A stretch of DNA of 62,265 bases from Gammaproteobacteria bacterium (GCA_030147845.1 JASBUN010000052.1:1-62265), one strand, 5' to 3'; positions 27,843-36,928 are shown, counted from the first letter of the stretch. The notes: generated by a model not told the origin, from the letters alone. Numbers and translations: made by a program.

Positions 27843-28694
27843 ATGACGATTGCTGCGACAATCGAAGGTGCGATCCCGGCCCAGGCCGGGATCGGCCTGC
27901 GTACGCCCCACTATCACGAACTGCTAAACACGCAGCCCGAGGTCGCCTGGCTGGAAGTACATAGTGAAAATTTCTTCGCCAGCGGTGGCGCGATTGCACA
28001 AACAATGGATCAAGTCCGTCAAGACTACCCGATCAGTCTGCACGGTGTAGGCCTATCAATCGGTTCCACCGATGCCCTGAATTGCGACCATTTGAGCAAG
28101 CTCAAAGACCTGATCGATCGCTGCGACCCGGGCTTGGTCTCCGAACATCTATGTTGGTGCTCGGTCGGCGGCAGATACGCCAACGATCTTCTGCCTCTGC
28201 CTTATACCGAGGAAGCGCTACAGCACATGAGCGCGCGCATAAGGCAAGTACAAGACTTCATCGGCCGGCAAATCCTAATCGAAAATGTATCGAGTTATTT
28301 GCAGTTCACTCACTCGGTGATCCCGGAGTGGGAGTTTATTAGCACGGTTGCCGAGCGCAGCGGCTGCGGCTTACTGGTCGATATCAACAACATTTATGTT
28401 AATTCGGTAAATCACGGGTTCGATGCATACCGTTACCTGGACGCGCTGCCGTCGTCAGCGATCGGCGAGTTTCATCTAGCCGGCTTTGCTATTGACAACG
28501 GTTGCCTGATCGACACGCACGGCGGCCCCGTGTCCGACCCGGTATGGGAACTATACAGCCATGCGCTGCGGCGGTTCGGCAATCGCCCGACACTGATCGA
28601 GTGGGACACGGACATTCCCTCGCTGGACACGTTGTTACGTGAAGCAGACAAGGCCGAACGAATGCTGGAGCGCAACGTCTATGATGCTGCGTGA
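27843..28694 (+). CDS. bufB: BufB, multinuclear non-heme iron oxidative (MNIO, DUF692) peptide-modifying enzyme
   Basis: A 283-aa TIM-barrel enzyme of the DUF692/MNIO family. Metal-ligand motifs are intact: EVHSENF, SLHGVGLSIG, VSEHLCW, LIENVSSY, LVDINNIYVNS-VNHG, EFHLAGF, DTHGGPV and LIEWDTDIP. It uses two or three iron ions and O2 to oxidise Cys residues of BufA1. The gene starts 8 nt after the bufA1 stop; its RBS is weak, so coupling to bufA1 translation is likely. Its end overlaps bufC by 14 nt. Confidence 0.95.
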   Translation: MTIAATIEGAIPAQAGIGLRTPHYHELLNTQPEVAWLEVHSENFFASGGAIAQTMDQVRQDYPISLHGVGLSIGSTDALNCDHLSKLKDLIDRCDPGLVSEHLCWCSVGGRYANDLLPLPYTEEALQHMSARIRQVQDFIGRQILIENVSSYLQFTHSVIPEWEFISTVAERSGCGLLVDINNIYVNSVNHGFDAYRYLDALPSSAIGEFHLAGFAIDNGCLIDTHGGPVSDPVWELYSHALRRFGNRPTLIEWDTDIPSLDTLLREADKAERMLERNVYDAA

Positions 28695-29493
28695 TCTCCA
28701 AACGCGCTTTCTCGAAGCTTTGATAAGCGGAAATATCGATGCGGTCGGCGCGGACATCGTCGGCGGCGACTTAACTCCGGCGCAGCGTCTTGCTTTCTAT
28801 CAAAACAATCTAATTGGCAATCAGTGCGCGGCGTTACAGTCCATTTATCCGGTCGTAACTCGGCTGGTCGGCGACGAATTTTTTCGCTACGCAGCCAAGG
28901 CCTATGTCACCAGCAACGCTTCACACAGCGGTGACCTTAATCGCTTCGGTGAACATCTGTTTGAGTTTTTAGCGGCGTTCCCACCCGCCGCAACATTGCC
29001 TTATTTGCCGGACACCGCACGGTTGGAATGGCAAGTACATGAAGTCTTCCTAGCGACCGAATGCGCGCCGCTACGTATCAGCGAGCTGGCCGATGTCGCG
29101 CCTATCGACTACCCGCAACTCTGCTTTCGGCTGCATCCGGCCGCACGCCTGTTCACATCGCGATTCCCGATCGACAGAATCTGGTTGTTCAACCAAGACG
29201 ACTATTGCGGCGCGGCAACTATAAATCTGGACAGCGGGCCGGCCAGTGGAGTGGTTGCACGCGATTCAAACTATCAAATAGTCATTCATCCATTGGACGC
29301 GGCGCCCTGGACACTTCTACATGAGTTATCTCAGGGACGGACGCTGGCGCAAGCGCTCGACTGTGCATTGCGCCTCGACTCGAATTTTGATCCCGGCCCC
29401 AGCTTGCAGGAATTCGTCACGGCATCATTTTTGTCCGACTGGAGCACCGCATCGACATCACAACAAAAGGGAGAATTATCATGTCCGAACTAA
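28681..29493 (+). CDS. bufC: BufC, DUF2063 (HvfC-type) partner protein of the MNIO enzyme
   Basis: A 270-aa protein with the DUF2063 N-terminal domain: LQTRFLEALISGN, LTPAQRLAFYQNNLIGNQCA, ALQSIYPVVTRLVGDEFF and YLPDTARLEWQVHEVFLA. BufC-like partners recognise the precursor's leader and present it to BufB. I chose ATG 28681, with GGAG 10 nt upstream inside the end of bufB; the longer open frame from 28639 would overlap more. The last 13 nt overlap the start of the doxX gene, so all four genes are tightly linked. Confidence 0.9.
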   Translation: MMLRDLQTRFLEALISGNIDAVGADIVGGDLTPAQRLAFYQNNLIGNQCAALQSIYPVVTRLVGDEFFRYAAKAYVTSNASHSGDLNRFGEHLFEFLAAFPPAATLPYLPDTARLEWQVHEVFLATECAPLRISELADVAPIDYPQLCFRLHPAARLFTSRFPIDRIWLFNQDDYCGAATINLDSGPASGVVARDSNYQIVIHPLDAAPWTLLHELSQGRTLAQALDCALRLDSNFDPGPSLQEFVTASFLSDWSTASTSQQKGELSCPN

Positions 29494-29963
29494 CCCGCTT
29501 TGCGCCTATTCCGAGACGTCCTGTACAGCGCTGGTGGCTCGATCTACCCGTGCTGGCGATTCAATGGTTGGAGTTCTTTCGACCGGTGATCGACTTGATC
29601 GCACGTTTGTGGCTGGCCAACATCTTCTGGAAGTCCGGACTAACCAAGATCGCCAGCTGGGATAGCACGATAATGCTATTCACCTATGAATACCATGTGC
29701 CGCTACTGCCGCCCGAGTTGGCCGCCTATCTGGCCACCGCGGTTGAATTAGGCGGGGCGGCGTTACTGGCCATTGGCTTCGCTGCGCGTTTCGGCACGGC
29801 GGCTTTGTTCATCCTCAATATCGTCGCCGCGATTTCGTACGCCGGGCTGTCGGAGGTCGGGCTCAAAGACCATTTCTTCTGGGGCTTGCTGCTGCTGATC
29901 TTCTTTTTCCACGGCCCCGGTAAGCTGTCGATTGATCATTGGATTCGCACGAAGGTGTTCTAG
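29481..29963 (+). CDS. bufD: BufD, DoxX-family membrane protein of the bufferin operon
   Basis: A 160-aa protein with four TM segments typical of DoxX (LWLANIFWKSGLTKIASWD, ELGGAALLAIGFAARFGTAA, LFILNIVAAISYAGL, FFWGLLLLIFFFHGPG). It is the usual fourth gene of bufferin operons. Its biochemical role is not settled; a part in membrane redox or electron supply to peptide modification is possible. AGGGAG lies 7 nt before ATG, inside the end of bufC. It is the last gene before a hairpin. Confidence 0.88.
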   Translation: MSELTRFAPIPRRPVQRWWLDLPVLAIQWLEFFRPVIDLIARLWLANIFWKSGLTKIASWDSTIMLFTYEYHVPLLPPELAAYLATAVELGGAALLAIGFAARFGTAALFILNIVAAISYAGLSEVGLKDHFFWGLLLLIFFFHGPGKLSIDHWIRTKVF

Positions 29964-29998
29964 GCGATATCGATGCAACCCACAACTATTCCGGCTGA

Positions 29999-30032
29999 CT
30001 TGGTTGGTGGCCTGCGTGCACCACCAACCAAG
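29999..30032 (+). terminator. 12-bp hairpin after the bufferin operon
   Basis: CTTGGTTGGTGG (29999-30010) pairs perfectly with CCACCAACCAAG (30021-30032) around a 10-nt loop, 35 nt after the doxX stop. There is no strong T-run, so termination may be partial. Confidence 0.6.
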
Positions 30033-30195
30033 CGCGCTTGCTAGCGCTACTCGGTTATGCGCAAATCACCAATTGTTATACAGCATAAAAAAAACTTCGC
30101 TAATCAGCCTTGCTATTCGCCCGGAACCAACCATAGTTACACGATATAGACGCAATTTTCCGTAGCATCCATTCAAAACAACGGGCGTCAACTCA

Positions 30196-30525
30196 ATGGA
30201 ACATCGCTGGAGCCCCCGCAAATCGACCGATCGCAATGCCGTCATCTTCATTGACGGCGTACCAGTGGCGCCAGGTCAACTACGCAACATCAGCCAAGAC
30301 GGCGCATTCGTCCTCACTCGCGACAGTTCTTATCGGCGTGGCATGTGCCTGGAGCTGGAGTTCATTCTGCCGAGCAATCGTGGATTCACATGGCATCGCC
30401 TGCCGGCTGTGATCATGCACAGCGGTAACGACGGCATCGGCTTAATGTTCAGGCGTTTCGACGACCAAGCGTTTCAGGACATTCACGCCTATCTCTACGG
30501 GGATCTGAAACACAGCGCGGCCTAA
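30196..30525 (+). CDS. PilZ-domain cyclic-di-GMP receptor
   Basis: A 109-aa single-domain protein. The N-terminal Arg motif is RWSPRKSTDR and the second c-di-GMP-contact motif is NISQDGAFV; the barrel ends with GIGLMFRRF. It should bind c-di-GMP and pass the signal to a protein partner, since it has no other domain. It stands alone after the bufferin operon. Two GGDEF-EAL proteins are encoded in this window and could control it, but nothing links them directly. Confidence 0.85.
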   Translation: MEHRWSPRKSTDRNAVIFIDGVPVAPGQLRNISQDGAFVLTRDSSYRRGMCLELEFILPSNRGFTWHRLPAVIMHSGNDGIGLMFRRFDDQAFQDIHAYLYGDLKHSAA

Positions 30526-30690
30526 ACATGATACCGGCTAAGCTGGCCAACCCCATCTCTTAAACGACCCGACCCACGGATTTACCCGCCCTAGTGGGTC
30601 ATTCACACGCGATGCCGAAATCGTACGCGCGTGGCGATCTGAGCGCCGCCATTCACTGTCGTCAATTAAGGAAAAAGATTGCATTAAATG

Positions 30691-30720
30691 GCGCCCCCCT
30701 TCGTTTGATTCGGGGGGCGC
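30691..30720 (-). terminator. Terminator of the OmpA-type porin gene
   Basis: GCGCCCCCC (30691-30699) pairs with GGGGGGCGC (30712-30720). On the minus strand the hairpin lies about 40 nt after the porin stop and is followed, after 15 nt, by TTTTTCC. Confidence 0.65.
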
Positions 30721-30757
30721 GTGGCGGGCAGGCGCTTATGCGCGCATTTTCACATCA

Positions 30758-31396
30758 TTACTGGAAACGGTATTCAAGACCAACCGAATAAAGGTTAACG
30801 TTCCCGGTCCCTGTTCCGGAAGTACCGACGCGATGGAACTGCTCAGCCTCGAGCCGCGCCTCGAGATTTTTATTGATCGCGTAACCCACGCCGGCGCCGT
30901 AATGAAAGCCGGTATGCGTACCGCTGCTGGACACCGAGCCTGCCGATCCACTGGCATTTAGATCGGTCTTGGCGTTGTACACACCGATCTTTCCGAACAA
31001 CGAAAAATTGTCGCCCAAAGGCGCCGTGCCGACAGCGTCAAAAAACAATGCCCGCCGCGTTTTGATGTCACCCGATAACGAGCCAGGTGTGGGCGCCGCC
31101 ACCGTTGAGTCGAATTTCATTTCGCCCAGATTGGCGTAACCGCCCTCCAAGGCAAAGTTCGGATTGAACTGATAGCCGAGAAATACCTTATAGCCGGTAT
31201 CGCGAGTGTCATGCGTAGAGGAAGAAAGCGCAGTATAACCGTCGTTTCCAAGCGCATCGTTCACGTCGCCGGCGCCTTCCTTCATGTTGGAACGCCCGAC
31301 ACTGGCGCCAACATACCAATTCGGATTCATTGCGAATGCGGCTGGCGCTACACTCAGCAGACCGGCTGCGAGTAACGGTATATAGGTTTTTTTCAT
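30758..31396 (-). CDS. Small outer-membrane beta-barrel protein (OmpA-like transmembrane domain)
   Basis: A 212-aa protein with a clear signal peptide (MKKTYIPLLAAGLLSVAPAA to AFA). Alternating beta-strands include NWYVGASVGRSNMKEG, TGYKVFLGYQFNPNFALEGGY, GDNFSLFGKIGVYNAKTDL, GFHYGAGVGYAINKNLEARLE and the C-terminal NLYSVGLEYRF. It matches the eight-stranded OmpA/OmpX-type barrel without the peptidoglycan-binding domain. AGGAG lies 8 nt before ATG. It is monocistronic and has its own terminator. A structural or small-pore role in the outer membrane is inferred. Confidence 0.85.
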   Translation of the reverse strand: MKKTYIPLLAAGLLSVAPAAFAMNPNWYVGASVGRSNMKEGAGDVNDALGNDGYTALSSSTHDTRDTGYKVFLGYQFNPNFALEGGYANLGEMKFDSTVAAPTPGSLSGDIKTRRALFFDAVGTAPLGDNFSLFGKIGVYNAKTDLNASGSAGSVSSSGTHTGFHYGAGVGYAINKNLEARLEAEQFHRVGTSGTGTGNVNLYSVGLEYRFQ

Positions 31397-32179
31397 GTAG
31401 AAATCTCCTAAGATCGAAACACATTGCTATGACGCCTCGGCGCGACACCACCGAGGTGAATACCGGGCCACGGCCGTACAACGGATCATTCCACCGCGAC
31501 GCTAAGGCAGTGACTGATGCACTGATCGCAAGTTGTGTGCCAATCACTAAGTGTCTGTTGGAAGGCGTCAGTAATAGATACACGACTACGTACCTGGGGC
31601 ATTTCACCACAACCGCGCGCCACAACGGTTGACCTCACCACGGGCTTTTTTTTCCGGCTTTTTTGCTTGCGCATGAAACACAACAGAGCGCGTCTGCGCA
31701 TGAATACGCGATACGAATGTGCTTGGCGTAGACGAACCAATCGGCGCCGGCGTAAGACCGCATCGTGCGACATGTCCTACTCGCGATCGCTAGGGCGCAA
31801 CAGGAGCGCTGCAACAATTCGCCACAATGACGATGCGAATCCGACGGCGTGGCGCCTCGACTTTATGCGCGCACAAATTACTCCGGATCTCGATCGTGCC
31901 CCAAAATCGATTGCATCCACCCAAAACGGCGCGCCGTCGCGCTATTGTCACCGCCAACTTAGTGCTCACCAGATATTTATATGTTATTGTTTTATATTAT
32001 TTATTTTATTGGGTACTGATTACGCCAGGCTAGGCGGGCTGCCGCACTTGCCCACCGCGCCGGGTGTCCTTACTATTCAAACAGCGCGAAAAATATACCT
32101 ACAATATTAAGGCCAACGCGCAATCACGGTCCTGCACCGGACCTGTCCTTCATATCATCCGAGCCCAGAGGTGAGAATC
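31397..32179. other. Long intergenic region before the Liv-type operon
   Basis: About 780 nt. A 191-aa plus-strand open frame (31535-32110) covers it but is Arg/Cys-rich, lacks an RBS and has no family likeness, so I do not count it as a gene. An AT-rich block at about 31976-32020 and the last 150 nt probably hold the promoter of the downstream transporter. Confidence 0.45.
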
Positions 32180-33409
32180 GTGTACAAAAAGCCAATAAAA
32201 TTTCTCCTAATGGGGTTGAGCATTTTCGGGGCGGCAACCCTCAGCGCTTTACCCGCCCTTTCCTTGGCGGCCGATAACACTATCGTGCTAGGCGCCGCGG
32301 TTTCATTGACCGGGAAATACTCGACCAATGGTAAGCACACTAAAAACGGCTACGACCTCGCGATAAAACGCGTCAACGAACTGGGCGGCGTCAAGGTTGG
32401 CGCTAAACGCTATAAACTCAAGGTCATATACTATGACGACGAATCTACTCCTGCGCGCGGAGCGCAGTTGGCTGAACGTTTGATTTCCCAGGATCATGTC
32501 AAATTTCTGCTTGGCCCCTATAGCTCCGGACTGACCAAGGCTATTGCACCGATCACAGAGAAGTATCACATCCCGATGGTCGAAGGTAATGGCGCTTCAG
32601 TATCGCTGTTCAACAAAGGTTACCGATATCTGTTTGCGACACTATCGACGACCGAGTACTACTTGAAATCGGCATTGGAGCTGCTCGCCGAAGAGACCAA
32701 AAAGCAGGGTAAAGACCCTTCGTCGCTGCGTATCGCCATGGCCTTCGAGAACGATCCGTTCAGCCGTGATATCCGCCAAGGCGTGCTCGATGAAGCAAAA
32801 AAATATGGCATGAAGGTGGTGGTCGACGATAAGCTGCCGCCGGATCTGAGCGACATGACGGCGACGTTGACCAAGGTGCGCGCACTTAAGCCCGACGCCC
32901 TTCTGGTATCGGGTCACGCCAAAGGCGCCGCGCTGGTCACGCGCCAAGCGCACGAGATGCACGTGCGTCCGGCAATGATTGCAACTACTCATTGCGATTC
33001 AGCGCGCATTGCGCAAAACCAGCCACAGGCCGCCGAAGGTATTTTGTGTGCCTCGCAGTGGGACGCGTCTCTGAACTACAAAGGACCGTGGTTCGGAACT
33101 GCCTCACAATACGCGCAACGGTTCAAGAAAGCCTATGGTTATGCTCCACCGTATCAAGGCGCCGAATCCAGCGCGGCCGTACTGGTGTTCGTCAGTGCAT
33201 TCCAACGTGCCAACTCACTCGATCCGACCAAGGTACGTGATGCAATCTCCGCTACTGACATGCAGACTTTCTACGGCAATATCAAGTTCGACAGCACCGG
33301 CAAAAACATTGCCAAGCCCATGGTGCTCTATCAGATACAGGACGGGAAATACAAAGTAGTCGCGCCCACCAAGTGGGCCAATGCAAAAGTCGTTTATCCG
33401 CTGAAGTGA
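32180..33409 (+). CDS. Liv-type ABC transporter substrate-binding protein
   Basis: A 409-aa periplasmic binding protein of the branched-chain amino acid/amide (HAAT) family. The signal peptide ends ALSLAA-DN. Motifs include VLGAAVSLTGKYSTNG, LIYYDDESTPARGAQLAERL-like sequence, FLLGPYSSGLTKAIAPI and YQGAESSAAVLVFVSAF. I chose GTG 32180, with AGGTGA 5 nt upstream; GTG 32171 would overlap that RBS. The true ligand is unknown; related proteins bind leucine, urea, amides or aromatic acids. It is followed by a strong hairpin and by livHMGF-type genes, so it is the receptor of that importer. Confidence 0.9.
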   Translation: MYKKPIKFLLMGLSIFGAATLSALPALSLAADNTIVLGAAVSLTGKYSTNGKHTKNGYDLAIKRVNELGGVKVGAKRYKLKVIYYDDESTPARGAQLAERLISQDHVKFLLGPYSSGLTKAIAPITEKYHIPMVEGNGASVSLFNKGYRYLFATLSTTEYYLKSALELLAEETKKQGKDPSSLRIAMAFENDPFSRDIRQGVLDEAKKYGMKVVVDDKLPPDLSDMTATLTKVRALKPDALLVSGHAKGAALVTRQAHEMHVRPAMIATTHCDSARIAQNQPQAAEGILCASQWDASLNYKGPWFGTASQYAQRFKKAYGYAPPYQGAESSAAVLVFVSAFQRANSLDPTKVRDAISATDMQTFYGNIKFDSTGKNIAKPMVLYQIQDGKYKVVAPTKWANAKVVYPLK

Positions 33410-33437
33410 CAGCGACTACCACAACGGAGTAGGTGTC

Positions 33438-33470
33438 GCCCCGGTCTTGGCCATTCGGCAAGACCGGGGC
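33438..33470 (+). terminator. Strong intercistronic hairpin between the binding-protein and permease genes
   Basis: GCCCCGGTCTTG pairs with CAAGACCGGGGC (12 bp) around a 9-nt loop, 28 nt after the binding-protein stop and 11 nt before the permease start. There is no T-run. Such hairpins protect the upstream message or cause partial termination, giving more binding protein than permease. Confidence 0.75.
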
Positions 33471-33481
33471 ACTAGCCGCCC

Positions 33482-34381
33482 ATGGACAATTTACTGATTC
33501 TTTTTAACGCGCCGATACTGTCGGTGCAATTGCTCATCGACGGACTGTTGGTCGGCGCCGTGTTCGCGTTGGTCGCCTATGGCATGGCGCTAGTGTGGGG
33601 CGTGATGAATATCATCAATATCGCCCAGGGCGAATTCGTCATGCTCGGCGGATACGTTGCGTACTATCTCTATCGGGCCGGCATTCATCCTCTATTCGCC
33701 ATCCCGGTGGCGGCAGTGTTGTTGTTCATTCTTGGTTGGGCGCTTTACCGAAGCGTCATATACCGTGTTGTCGACCGCGACTTGTTCACGTCCATACTGG
33801 CGACTTTCGGCCTCGGCATTCTCTTGCAGCAACTCGCGAATCAGCTATTCGGCGCTGATGTACACATCGTACCTTCTGGGCTGCATACATGGACGCTGTT
33901 CGGTGGCATGGTGACCATCGCGCAAATCAAAGTGATTGCATGCGTGTTTGCTCTTCTAATCGGGATCGCACTAATCTGGTTTCTGAAGCGCTCGCGCATG
34001 GGTCAAGCCATCCGTGCGACGGCGCAAAACGCCCGCGCGGCGCGCATCATGGGGGTGGATACCACTCAGGTGTATGCGACGACCTTTGGCCTGAACGCGG
34101 CCATATGCGGCGCCGCCGGCGCGCTGGTCGCCATGATTTGGATAATACAACCGTATCTGGGCCTTCCCTTCACCGCGCGCTCGTTCATGATCGTCGTAGT
34201 GGCCGGGGTAGGGAATATCGGCGCGGTGTTTCTGGCCGGACTGGGGCTTGGCGTCGCCGAAGAATTTGCCGGGTTTACCTTAGGGGCGCAATTCCAGACC
34301 GCTTTCGTGTTCGCCTTATTAGTGGTCATCCTGGTCTGGCGTCGCATACGCCTGGCCCGCCAACGGAGGTACCTCAGTTGA
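33482..34381 (+). CDS. livH: LivH-type ABC permease
   Basis: A 299-aa inner-membrane permease with about eight hydrophobic segments. Family motifs are LLIDGLLVGAVFALVAYGMA, GVMNIINIAQGEFVMLGGY and RAARIMGVDTTQVYATTFGLN. It forms the translocation pore with LivM. Its TGA overlaps the TTG start of the next gene (TTGA), so translation is coupled. Confidence 0.92.
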   Translation: MDNLLILFNAPILSVQLLIDGLLVGAVFALVAYGMALVWGVMNIINIAQGEFVMLGGYVAYYLYRAGIHPLFAIPVAAVLLFILGWALYRSVIYRVVDRDLFTSILATFGLGILLQQLANQLFGADVHIVPSGLHTWTLFGGMVTIAQIKVIACVFALLIGIALIWFLKRSRMGQAIRATAQNARAARIMGVDTTQVYATTFGLNAAICGAAGALVAMIWIIQPYLGLPFTARSFMIVVVAGVGNIGAVFLAGLGLGVAEEFAGFTLGAQFQTAFVFALLVVILVWRRIRLARQRRYLS

Positions 34382-35367
34382 ATCGAACGGCGCTGCGATT
34401 TGCACTCTATCTGTCCATCATCGCCCTGGGCATCGCTGCACCCTTTATCGTCCCCGGCATTCGTACCCAGTTGTCCTTTCTCTGGATCATGATCGTATTC
34501 GCGCTGACCTGGGATATTCTTGGCGGCCAAATGGGATACAACTCATTCGGTAATGTTTTGTTCTTCGGCGTCGGCATGTACGCCTGCGTACTGATCCAGC
34601 AACACTCGGGGCTGAGTTACTTTCCAGCGCTGTTCGTCGGTATCGCCGCCGGCGGCTTGGTCGCGGTGGCATTTGCCGCGTTGCTCGGCTGGGGCATCCT
34701 TGGATTGCGCGGGCATTACTTTGCCATTGGCACCTTGGGTCTCGGCATTGCAGCGGCCGAATTTGCCAGCGGATGGGATCTTATCGGTGCCGGTTCGGGC
34801 CTGGTAACTCCCCTGTATCCCGGCGCGGTCGGCGGGCGCGAAACGTTCTTCTATTTCCCGTGTTTTATACTCGCTATCGTGACTTTTTTATCGTTGCGCC
34901 GCCTGTATCGCGGACGATTCCGGCTGGCCATCAACGCCATTCGCGACGACGAGGACAAGGCCGAGGCCATGGGCCTGCACACGACACTCTACAAAACCGT
35001 CGCCTGGTGTATCGCGGCGTTCTTCCTCGGTCTAGCGGGCCCTCTAGTCGGTAATCTGATCGGCTTCATCGATCCTCGCGACGTCGCCTTCGCCAGTTCT
35101 TCCTATGGTGTTTGGATGTTGCTTATGGCCATACTTGGCGGAAAAGGTACGCTCTGGGGCCCGGTGATCGGTGCGGTCGTTTTCCATATCACACAGGAAT
35201 TATTCTGGACTTACCTGTTGGGATGGCAACGCGTAGCCCTGGGTCTATTGGTGATGTTAATCGTCATCTTCTTCCCCACCGGTATTGTCGGCTGGGTACG
35301 CGAACGTTGGCCGGAACGTTTTGGCCAACGCGTTGATGAACAAGCGCAACGGACCGCAGACCAATGA
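34378..35367 (+). CDS. livM: LivM-type ABC permease (TTG start)
   Basis: A 329-aa permease with motifs FALTWDILGGQMGYNSFGNV, LRGHYFAIGTLGLGIAAAEF and INAIRDDEDKAEAMGLH, the EAA-like loop that contacts the ATPases, plus AILGGKGTLWGPVIGA. The open frame runs far upstream (to 33889) but that part is only the shifted livH frame. I chose TTG 34378 because GGAGG lies 8 nt upstream and it overlaps the livH stop. The gene ends in an ATGA overlap with livG. Confidence 0.9.
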   Translation: MNRTALRFALYLSIIALGIAAPFIVPGIRTQLSFLWIMIVFALTWDILGGQMGYNSFGNVLFFGVGMYACVLIQQHSGLSYFPALFVGIAAGGLVAVAFAALLGWGILGLRGHYFAIGTLGLGIAAAEFASGWDLIGAGSGLVTPLYPGAVGGRETFFYFPCFILAIVTFLSLRRLYRGRFRLAINAIRDDEDKAEAMGLHTTLYKTVAWCIAAFFLGLAGPLVGNLIGFIDPRDVAFASSSYGVWMLLMAILGGKGTLWGPVIGAVVFHITQELFWTYLLGWQRVALGLLVMLIVIFFPTGIVGWVRERWPERFGQRVDEQAQRTADQ

Positions 35368-36104
35368 TCATGCTGGAGACCCAAAACGTACGGAAGACAT
35401 TCGGCGGCATCATTGCCAATCACGATATTAGCCTGCAAGTCGACGAAGGCAGCATCGTCGGGCTGATCGGCCCCAACGGCTCGGGTAAAACCACGCTGTT
35501 CAATTCGATCGTTGGTCAATATCCGATCGACCGCGGCTCAATCCGATTTCGCGGCAACGAAATTTCGCGTATGCGCGTGCCTACGATCGCACGCCTGGGG
35601 CTTTTACGAACGTTCCAGCAAACGCGCATTTATGGCGGTATGACCTGCGTGGAAAACATGCAAGCCAGCGTGCAGCAGAGTCAACATAGCTGGCGACGCA
35701 TGCTCAGTGACGTTCGACCGGAACACACCGAAAAGGCCGAAAACCTGCTGCAGTTTGTTGGCCTCTACAGCAAACGCCATCTATTCGCGGGCGATCTATC
35801 CTTCGGGCAGCAAAAATTACTCGAGTTCGCGATGGCGCTCATGAGCGAGCCCAAGATGCTCCTGTTGGACGAACCCACCGCCGGCATCAATCCCACGCTC
35901 ATCAATGGCTTGGTCGATCGCCTGCAACGCGTCAATGCCGAAATGGGTATTACGTTACTCGTCATCGAACACAATATGAACGTGATCATGAACTTGGCAC
36001 AGCGTTTGTATTGTTTGGCGCATGGCGAATTGCTCGCCAGCGGCACACCCGAGCAGATACGGAATAATCAAAACGTAATCGACGCCTATTTGGGGGCGCA
36101 TTGA
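35364..36104 (+). CDS. livG: LivG-type ABC ATPase
   Basis: A 246-aa ATPase. Walker A is GPNGSGKTT (about residue 38), the signature is LSFGQQKLLE, and Walker B is MLLLDEPTAGINP. Family-typical FQQTRIYGGMTCVENM and VIEHNMNVIM are present. It powers the LivH-LivM importer with LivF. The start overlaps livM (ATGA), and the stop overlaps the TTG start of livF. Confidence 0.93.
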   Translation: MIMLETQNVRKTFGGIIANHDISLQVDEGSIVGLIGPNGSGKTTLFNSIVGQYPIDRGSIRFRGNEISRMRVPTIARLGLLRTFQQTRIYGGMTCVENMQASVQQSQHSWRRMLSDVRPEHTEKAENLLQFVGLYSKRHLFAGDLSFGQQKLLEFAMALMSEPKMLLLDEPTAGINPTLINGLVDRLQRVNAEMGITLLVIEHNMNVIMNLAQRLYCLAHGELLASGTPEQIRNNQNVIDAYLGAH

Positions 36105-36928
36105 AACAGGATACCGACAACATACTTTCGGTCGACGACGTCGCGCGCGAAGCCTCCCACTTGGCCCGGCAAGGGCCGTCTCGGGACGACCTGGCGCGAC
36201 TGGCAGGTGCCAATCCCGTGTTGGACATCAATGGTCTATACGCCGGTTATGGAAAAATGAAAATCCTGCACGGTGTAGACCTTCAGCTCGGCGCCGGCCA
36301 ATCGCTGTGTCTGATTGGCCCCAACGGCGCTGGAAAGTCCACGGTATTACACTCGATCTACGGCTTCACGCGCATTTTCGGCGGCCGCATCAATCTCGCG
36401 GGCCGTGACATCACGAATTTGCCGCCCAATGCGAAACTACGCGACGCCGGTGTTGCATACATTCTGCAAGACAATTCCGTGTTCCCAGACATGACCGTCG
36501 AGGAAAACCTTTGGATGGGCGGCTATCTCATGAAGCATCCCGACCAGGCAAAAGAGGCCGCGGAACGCATCTTTACAAAGTATCCGCGCCTGGCACAGCG
36601 GCGCGGCCGCCCCGCTAAGGTGTTGTCCGGCGGCGAGCGCCGCTTGTTGGAAATTTCCCGTGCGCTGGTGATGAGTCCCGAGGTACTGTTGGTCGACGAG
36701 CCCTCGATCGGACTCGAACCACGCTTCATCGATATGGTTTTCGAGATACTGACCGACCTGCAAAAATCGGACGGTAAGACCATCGTTATGGTGGAACAAA
36801 ACGCCAAAAAAGGTCTGCAGTTCGCCGATCTGGGCTATGTATTGGTCGCGGGCCAGCTCGCCATGGCCGCAAGCGGCGACGAACTACTCGACCACCCCGA
36901 CGTCGGACGTCTATTCCTCGGCGGATAA
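36101..36928 (+). CDS. livF: LivF-type ABC ATPase with N-terminal extension (TTG start)
   Basis: A 275-aa ATPase. Walker A is GPNGAGKST, the signature is LSGGERRLLEISRAL, and Walker B is VLLVDEPSIGLEP. Usual LivF proteins are about 235 aa and begin near LDINGLYAGYGKMKIL; here roughly 40 acidic/basic residues precede it (MKQDTDNILSVDDVAREASH). The only start that joins livG is TTG 36101, overlapping the livG stop in TTGA. The extension could be real or, if translation starts later, untranslated. Last gene of the importer operon. Confidence 0.88.
   Translation: MKQDTDNILSVDDVAREASHLARQGPSRDDLARLAGANPVLDINGLYAGYGKMKILHGVDLQLGAGQSLCLIGPNGAGKSTVLHSIYGFTRIFGGRINLAGRDITNLPPNAKLRDAGVAYILQDNSVFPDMTVEENLWMGGYLMKHPDQAKEAAERIFTKYPRLAQRRGRPAKVLSGGERRLLEISRALVMSPEVLLVDEPSIGLEPRFIDMVFEILTDLQKSDGKTIVMVEQNAKKGLQFADLGYVLVAGQLAMAASGDELLDHPDVGRLFLGG

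Noticed and set aside
31535..32110. 191-aa open frame in the gap before the Liv operon
   Set aside because: It is Arg/Cys-rich, has no RBS, no domain-like pattern and lies in AT/GC-mixed intergenic DNA.
33889..34377. Upstream extension of the LivM frame
   Set aside because: It is the shifted livH coding sequence; the conserved LivM N-terminus and an RBS place the start at TTG 34378.
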